DNA of 49,761 nucleotides from Nitrospirota bacterium (GTDB lineage Bacteria; Nitrospirota; Thermodesulfovibrionia; Thermodesulfovibrionales; Magnetobacteriaceae). The stretch spans positions 1 to 49,761 of the forward strand of contig JADFYB010000006.1 of the NCBI GenBank assembly GCA_015233245.1, read 5' to 3'. Below the pieces are notes generated by a model. The model ran no database searches and was not told the DNA's origin. It saw only the letters and a program-made list of their open reading frames with translations. The translations under genes were made by a program, and so were the position numbers. Positions 46,827 to 49,761 of this stretch are shown here, one piece after another (position 1 is the first letter of the stretch; each line of letters begins with the position of its first letter).

Positions 46827-47801
46827 CTATGACTTTGGATACTGTTTTCCCATGTAGAAATCAAAAGTTTCAGAAAGTCCTGACTTTAAAGGATATAGCG
46901 GCCTCCAGCCAAGCACAGTTTCAGCCTTAGAAATGCTTAAGGTGCTTTTTCTTAAATCACCGGGGCGCGCAGGCCCCTTAGCTGGCACACTGAATCTGTC
47001 CTCTTTGGCATATCCTTTCTCTCTTGCACACTCAAGTATGGTTCTGTAAAGCTCTCCCGTTGTTGTCTCAACTGAGGTGCCTATGTTTATCACTTGCCCG
47101 GTGCCCTTTGTAAGTGTTGACAAGTTCGCTCTTACAATGTCTTTAACATAGCAGTAGTCTCGTATCATGCCGTCCGGTTCATCAGGAAAACTATAAATCA
47201 CAGGCAGTGTGCCGGATATAAGTTTTTCCATAAAAATAGCCACAACCCCTGCCTCAGCATGTGGTGTTTGTCTTTGTCCAAAAATATTGGCATATCTTAA
47301 TACCGTGTAATTAAGCCCATACTGATGGTAATAAAAATTCAAATAGTACTCGGCAGTTAGTTTGGTTATTGCATAGGGCGAAAGCGGAGTTGCAGGAGAT
47401 GTCTCGGTTGAAGGAGTATCTCCTGCCTCACCATAAACAGCACCACCTGAAGATATAAAAATAAACTTCTTTACACTAAACTTTACAGAGAGTTCAATAA
47501 TGTTTAAAAATCCTAAAACATTTACATTTGCATCAAACATTGGGTCATCTACTGAGGCAGGCACTGACATCTGCGCTCCATGGTGGTTCACTACGTCAGG
47601 TTTTTCTATCTCAAAGACTTTTGAGCATTCTTTGGAGCATAAATCCATTAGATAAAAATTTGCCTTTTTATTTATATTTTCTGCCTTGCCAGTACTTAAA
47701 TTATCAATTATAACGACCTCATGCCCCTCATCAATGTAGCCATCCACTACGTTTGAACCAATAAATCCGGCGCCTCCTGTCACAAGTATTTTCATGTTCA
47801 C
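46827..47801 (-). CDS. NAD-dependent UDP-glucose 4-epimerase-like protein
   Basis: MKILVTGGAGFIGSNVVDGYIDEGHEVVIIDNLSTG; YAITKLTAEYYLNFY. Confidence 0.9.
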   Translation of the reverse strand: MNMKILVTGGAGFIGSNVVDGYIDEGHEVVIIDNLSTGKAENINKKANFYLMDLCSKECSKVFEIEKPDVVNHHGAQMSVPASVDDPMFDANVNVLGFLNIIELSVKFSVKKFIFISSGGAVYGEAGDTPSTETSPATPLSPYAITKLTAEYYLNFYYHQYGLNYTVLRYANIFGQRQTPHAEAGVVAIFMEKLISGTLPVIYSFPDEPDGMIRDYCYVKDIVRANLSTLTKGTGQVINIGTSVETTTGELYRTILECAREKGYAKEDRFSVPAKGPARPGDLRKSTLSISKAETVLGWRPLYPLKSGLSETFDFYMGKQYPKS

Positions 47802-48901
47802 TCTCCTTTAGCTATTGTTCCTACAAGGTCAAGAGCTTGCTTTATTGCCTGATCCATGTTGTAGTATCTGTACTGTGCAAGGCGTCCTGCAAAATATACA
47901 GTTTTTAATTTCTCTGCTTCTTTAGCGTAACGCTCATACTGTTTCCTTGCGTTTTCCATAGGCATCGGGTAGTATGGCTCTCCCTCTGCTTCAGGGTACT
48001 CTTTCACTATTGTCGTTTGGTGATGCTTTTGGTACGTAAAGTGCTTACTTTCAGTTATTTTTGTGTAACGGAAGTCATTTGGATAATTTACCACCGCCAC
48101 CTCCTGAAAGTACTCGGTGTCGTGCGTTTCAAACTCAAAACTTTGGCTTCGATACGGAAGTTTTCCGTGCATATGGTCAAAGAAATAATCCACAGGCCCG
48201 GTATAGATAATTTTATCAAATTTTACGCTCTCTAAAACATCCTTATAGTCGGTGTTCGTTATCACTGTTATATTTTTATGATTGAGAATTTTTTCAAACA
48301 GTTTAAAAAAACCCTCTTTCGGCATTCCCTGATGTTTATCGCTAAAGTACCTGTCATCGGTGTCATATCTAATGGGTATTCTGCTTGTCACCTCAGGAGA
48401 GAGTTCATCAGGATATACCCCCCACTGTTTAAATGTGTAGTTTTTAAAAAATTTTTCGTAGAAATATTCCCCCACTACTGACACAACAACATCGCGTGAG
48501 TTTTTGACCTCCGGAACCCTGATCCGCACAGTTTCAAAGTACGCTCTGAGTTCAGCCTCTGAAAACTGTTTACCCATCAATGCGTTCACAGTGGTGAGGT
48601 TTATGGGAATTGGCAGTATTTTTCCGTCAACACAGGTGCGTACCCTGTGGACATAATTGTTAAACTCTCCAAAACTCCTTACATAATCCCACACATCATC
48701 GTAGTTTGTGTGAAAGCAATGTGCTCCGTACTTGTGAACCAAAATACCGGCATCATCATAGAAATCATAAGCATTGCCACCGATATGGCCGCGTTTTTCA
48801 ACAAGCAGGACTTTTTTATTAAGTTTGGAGGCAAGCCTCTCAGCGCTCACAGATCCTGCAAAACCAGCGCCTACTACAAGAAAATCATATCTTTCCGGCA
48901 A
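47798..48901 (-). CDS. glf: UDP-galactopyranose mutase
   Basis: FLVVGAGFAGSVSAERLA; EKRGHIGGNAYDFYDDAGILVHKYGAHCFHT; YYNMDQAI. Confidence 0.95.
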   Translation of the reverse strand: MPERYDFLVVGAGFAGSVSAERLASKLNKKVLLVEKRGHIGGNAYDFYDDAGILVHKYGAHCFHTNYDDVWDYVRSFGEFNNYVHRVRTCVDGKILPIPINLTTVNALMGKQFSEAELRAYFETVRIRVPEVKNSRDVVVSVVGEYFYEKFFKNYTFKQWGVYPDELSPEVTSRIPIRYDTDDRYFSDKHQGMPKEGFFKLFEKILNHKNITVITNTDYKDVLESVKFDKIIYTGPVDYFFDHMHGKLPYRSQSFEFETHDTEYFQEVAVVNYPNDFRYTKITESKHFTYQKHHQTTIVKEYPEAEGEPYYPMPMENARKQYERYAKEAEKLKTVYFAGRLAQYRYYNMDQAIKQALDLVGTIAKGE

Positions 48902-48940
48902 AACTCTTTCCTTTTGAGAAACACATTCTAAAAAAAAAAT

Positions 48941-49011
48941 CTAACAACATATGGACACAGATACACACAGATAAGTAAAAAAAATAATAATCTGTGTTTA
49001 TCTGTGGTTTA
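48941..49011. repeat. CACAGAT/ATCTGTGG inverted repeat, copy 3
   Basis: TATGGACACAGATACACACAGATAAG...AATCTGTGTTTATCTGTGG. Confidence 0.6.
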
Positions 49012-49020
49012 TTCCTTAGT

Positions 49021-49761
49021 TCAGGCATCCGCATCAATTTTAAGATAATTTTCCAGTGCCGTTTCCCATCTGACGGGTTTAAACCCTGTACAAAGCACAG
49101 TCTGGCTAAGGTCAAGAACTGAATAGGCGGGTCTTTTGGCTGCTGTGGGAAACTCTGCTGTTGTTATTGCTCTGACAGGAGTGGTTATCCCTTTGAGTTT
49201 TAGTATCTCTACGGCAAAACGATGCCAGCTAATACCTCCGTCTGTCTCATCAGTTACATGATAGATGCCGAATTTACCGCTTTCTACCACACATCTTATT
49301 CCCTCTGATAAGCTGACAGTCCACGTAGGAGAGCCTGTCTGGTCAGCCACCACAGTAAGTTCACTCCTTTGGCGCGAGAGCCTCAGCATTGTCTTAACAA
49401 AGTTATTGCCATATTTTCCATAAAGCCAGCTGGTTCTGATAATGTAAAACTTATTTAAGAGCCAAGTTATGTACTTTTCACCGGCAAGTTTTGTAAAACC
49501 GTAGTGGTCAACCGGAGCTGTTTCATCAAAAGGATTGTAGGGAGTTTTCTTTGTTGGGCAGCCCGGTCCTCCAAACACGTAATCCGTGCTTATATGACAC
49601 AGGGGAATATCTCTTTCGTTACAAACGATACATAGATTTTGGACACCGAGAGCATTAATTATCATAGCAAGGTCACGTTCAGTTTCAGCCTTATCAACAT
49701 TTGTATATGCGGCGCAATTAACTATAATGTTGGGTTTAAGCTTTTCAACACTCTCTCTTAT
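49021..49761 (-). CDS. rfbD: dTDP-4-dehydrorhamnose reductase, 5' part outside window
   Basis: Frame open to window edge: IRESVEKLKPNIIVNCAAYTNVDKAETERDLAMIINALG...ISTDYVFGG...TKLAGEKYI. Confidence 0.92.
   Translation of the reverse strand: MRESVEKLKPNIIVNCAAYTNVDKAETERDLAMIINALGVQNLCIVCNERDIPLCHISTDYVFGGPGCPTKKTPYNPFDETAPVDHYGFTKLAGEKYITWLLNKFYIIRTSWLYGKYGNNFVKTMLRLSRQRSELTVVADQTGSPTWTVSLSEGIRCVVESGKFGIYHVTDETDGGISWHRFAVEILKLKGITTPVRAITTAEFPTAAKRPAYSVLDLSQTVLCTGFKPVRWETALENYLKIDADA

Noticed and set aside
1-49761. CRISPR arrays, rRNA genes, intact transposases or prophage
   Set aside because: No regularly spaced direct repeats, rRNA sequence, or intact transposase/phage proteins seen on reading

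Overview
Chromosomal window, probably from a Nitrospirota or delta-proteobacteria-like genome (taxonomy is inference). Positions 1-11410 hold an almost canonical S10-spc-alpha ribosomal protein operon: rplV(partial)-rpsC-rplP-rpmC-rpsQ-rplN-rplX-rplE-rpsN-rpsH-rplF-rplR-rpsE-rpmD-rplO-secY-map-infA-rpmJ-rpsM-rpsK-rpsD-rpoA-rplQ, with adk absent between secY and map. Next come thrS-infC on + and pheT/pheS/rplT/rpmI on -, so the usual thrS-infC-rpmI-rplT-pheS-pheT cluster is split and inverted around secreted hydrolases. The second half contains ApbE, an RlpA-like protein, DedA, an APC permease, tRNA-Arg(CCT), a DUF5678-like/retropepsin-SEC-C gene pair, a fliW-SprA-like metalloprotease operon, an ELFG/EF-hand-like protein, epimerases, Usp-SulP, an ATP-grasp protein, selA, an SPFH/HflC-like protein, purQ, MCP-cheW, tsaB-rimI, a diguanylate cyclase with a CXXCH sensor, a PIN toxin/antitoxin pair, and sugar-nucleotide genes (epimerase, glf, rfbD). 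Main hunt results: (i) three sigma28-like promoters with the same unusual spacing (TAAAGTTT-N12-[A/G]CCGA), preceding a small protein, fliW-SprA and the ELFG protein; two of the downstream products share both termini (MSV[N/D]S[I/V]... and ...I[D/S]IYA), which suggests a small flagellar-regulon set of possibly exported proteins; (ii) thrS and infC, adjacent genes, both lack any canonical start codon and appear to start at ATT and ATA behind good Shine-Dalgarno sites; (iii) PheT appears to lack its tRNA-binding (B2/EMAP-II-like) domain; (iv) a DUF5678-like protein overlaps a retropepsin-like protease with a C-terminal SEC-C motif. No searches were run; family calls come from reading motifs.
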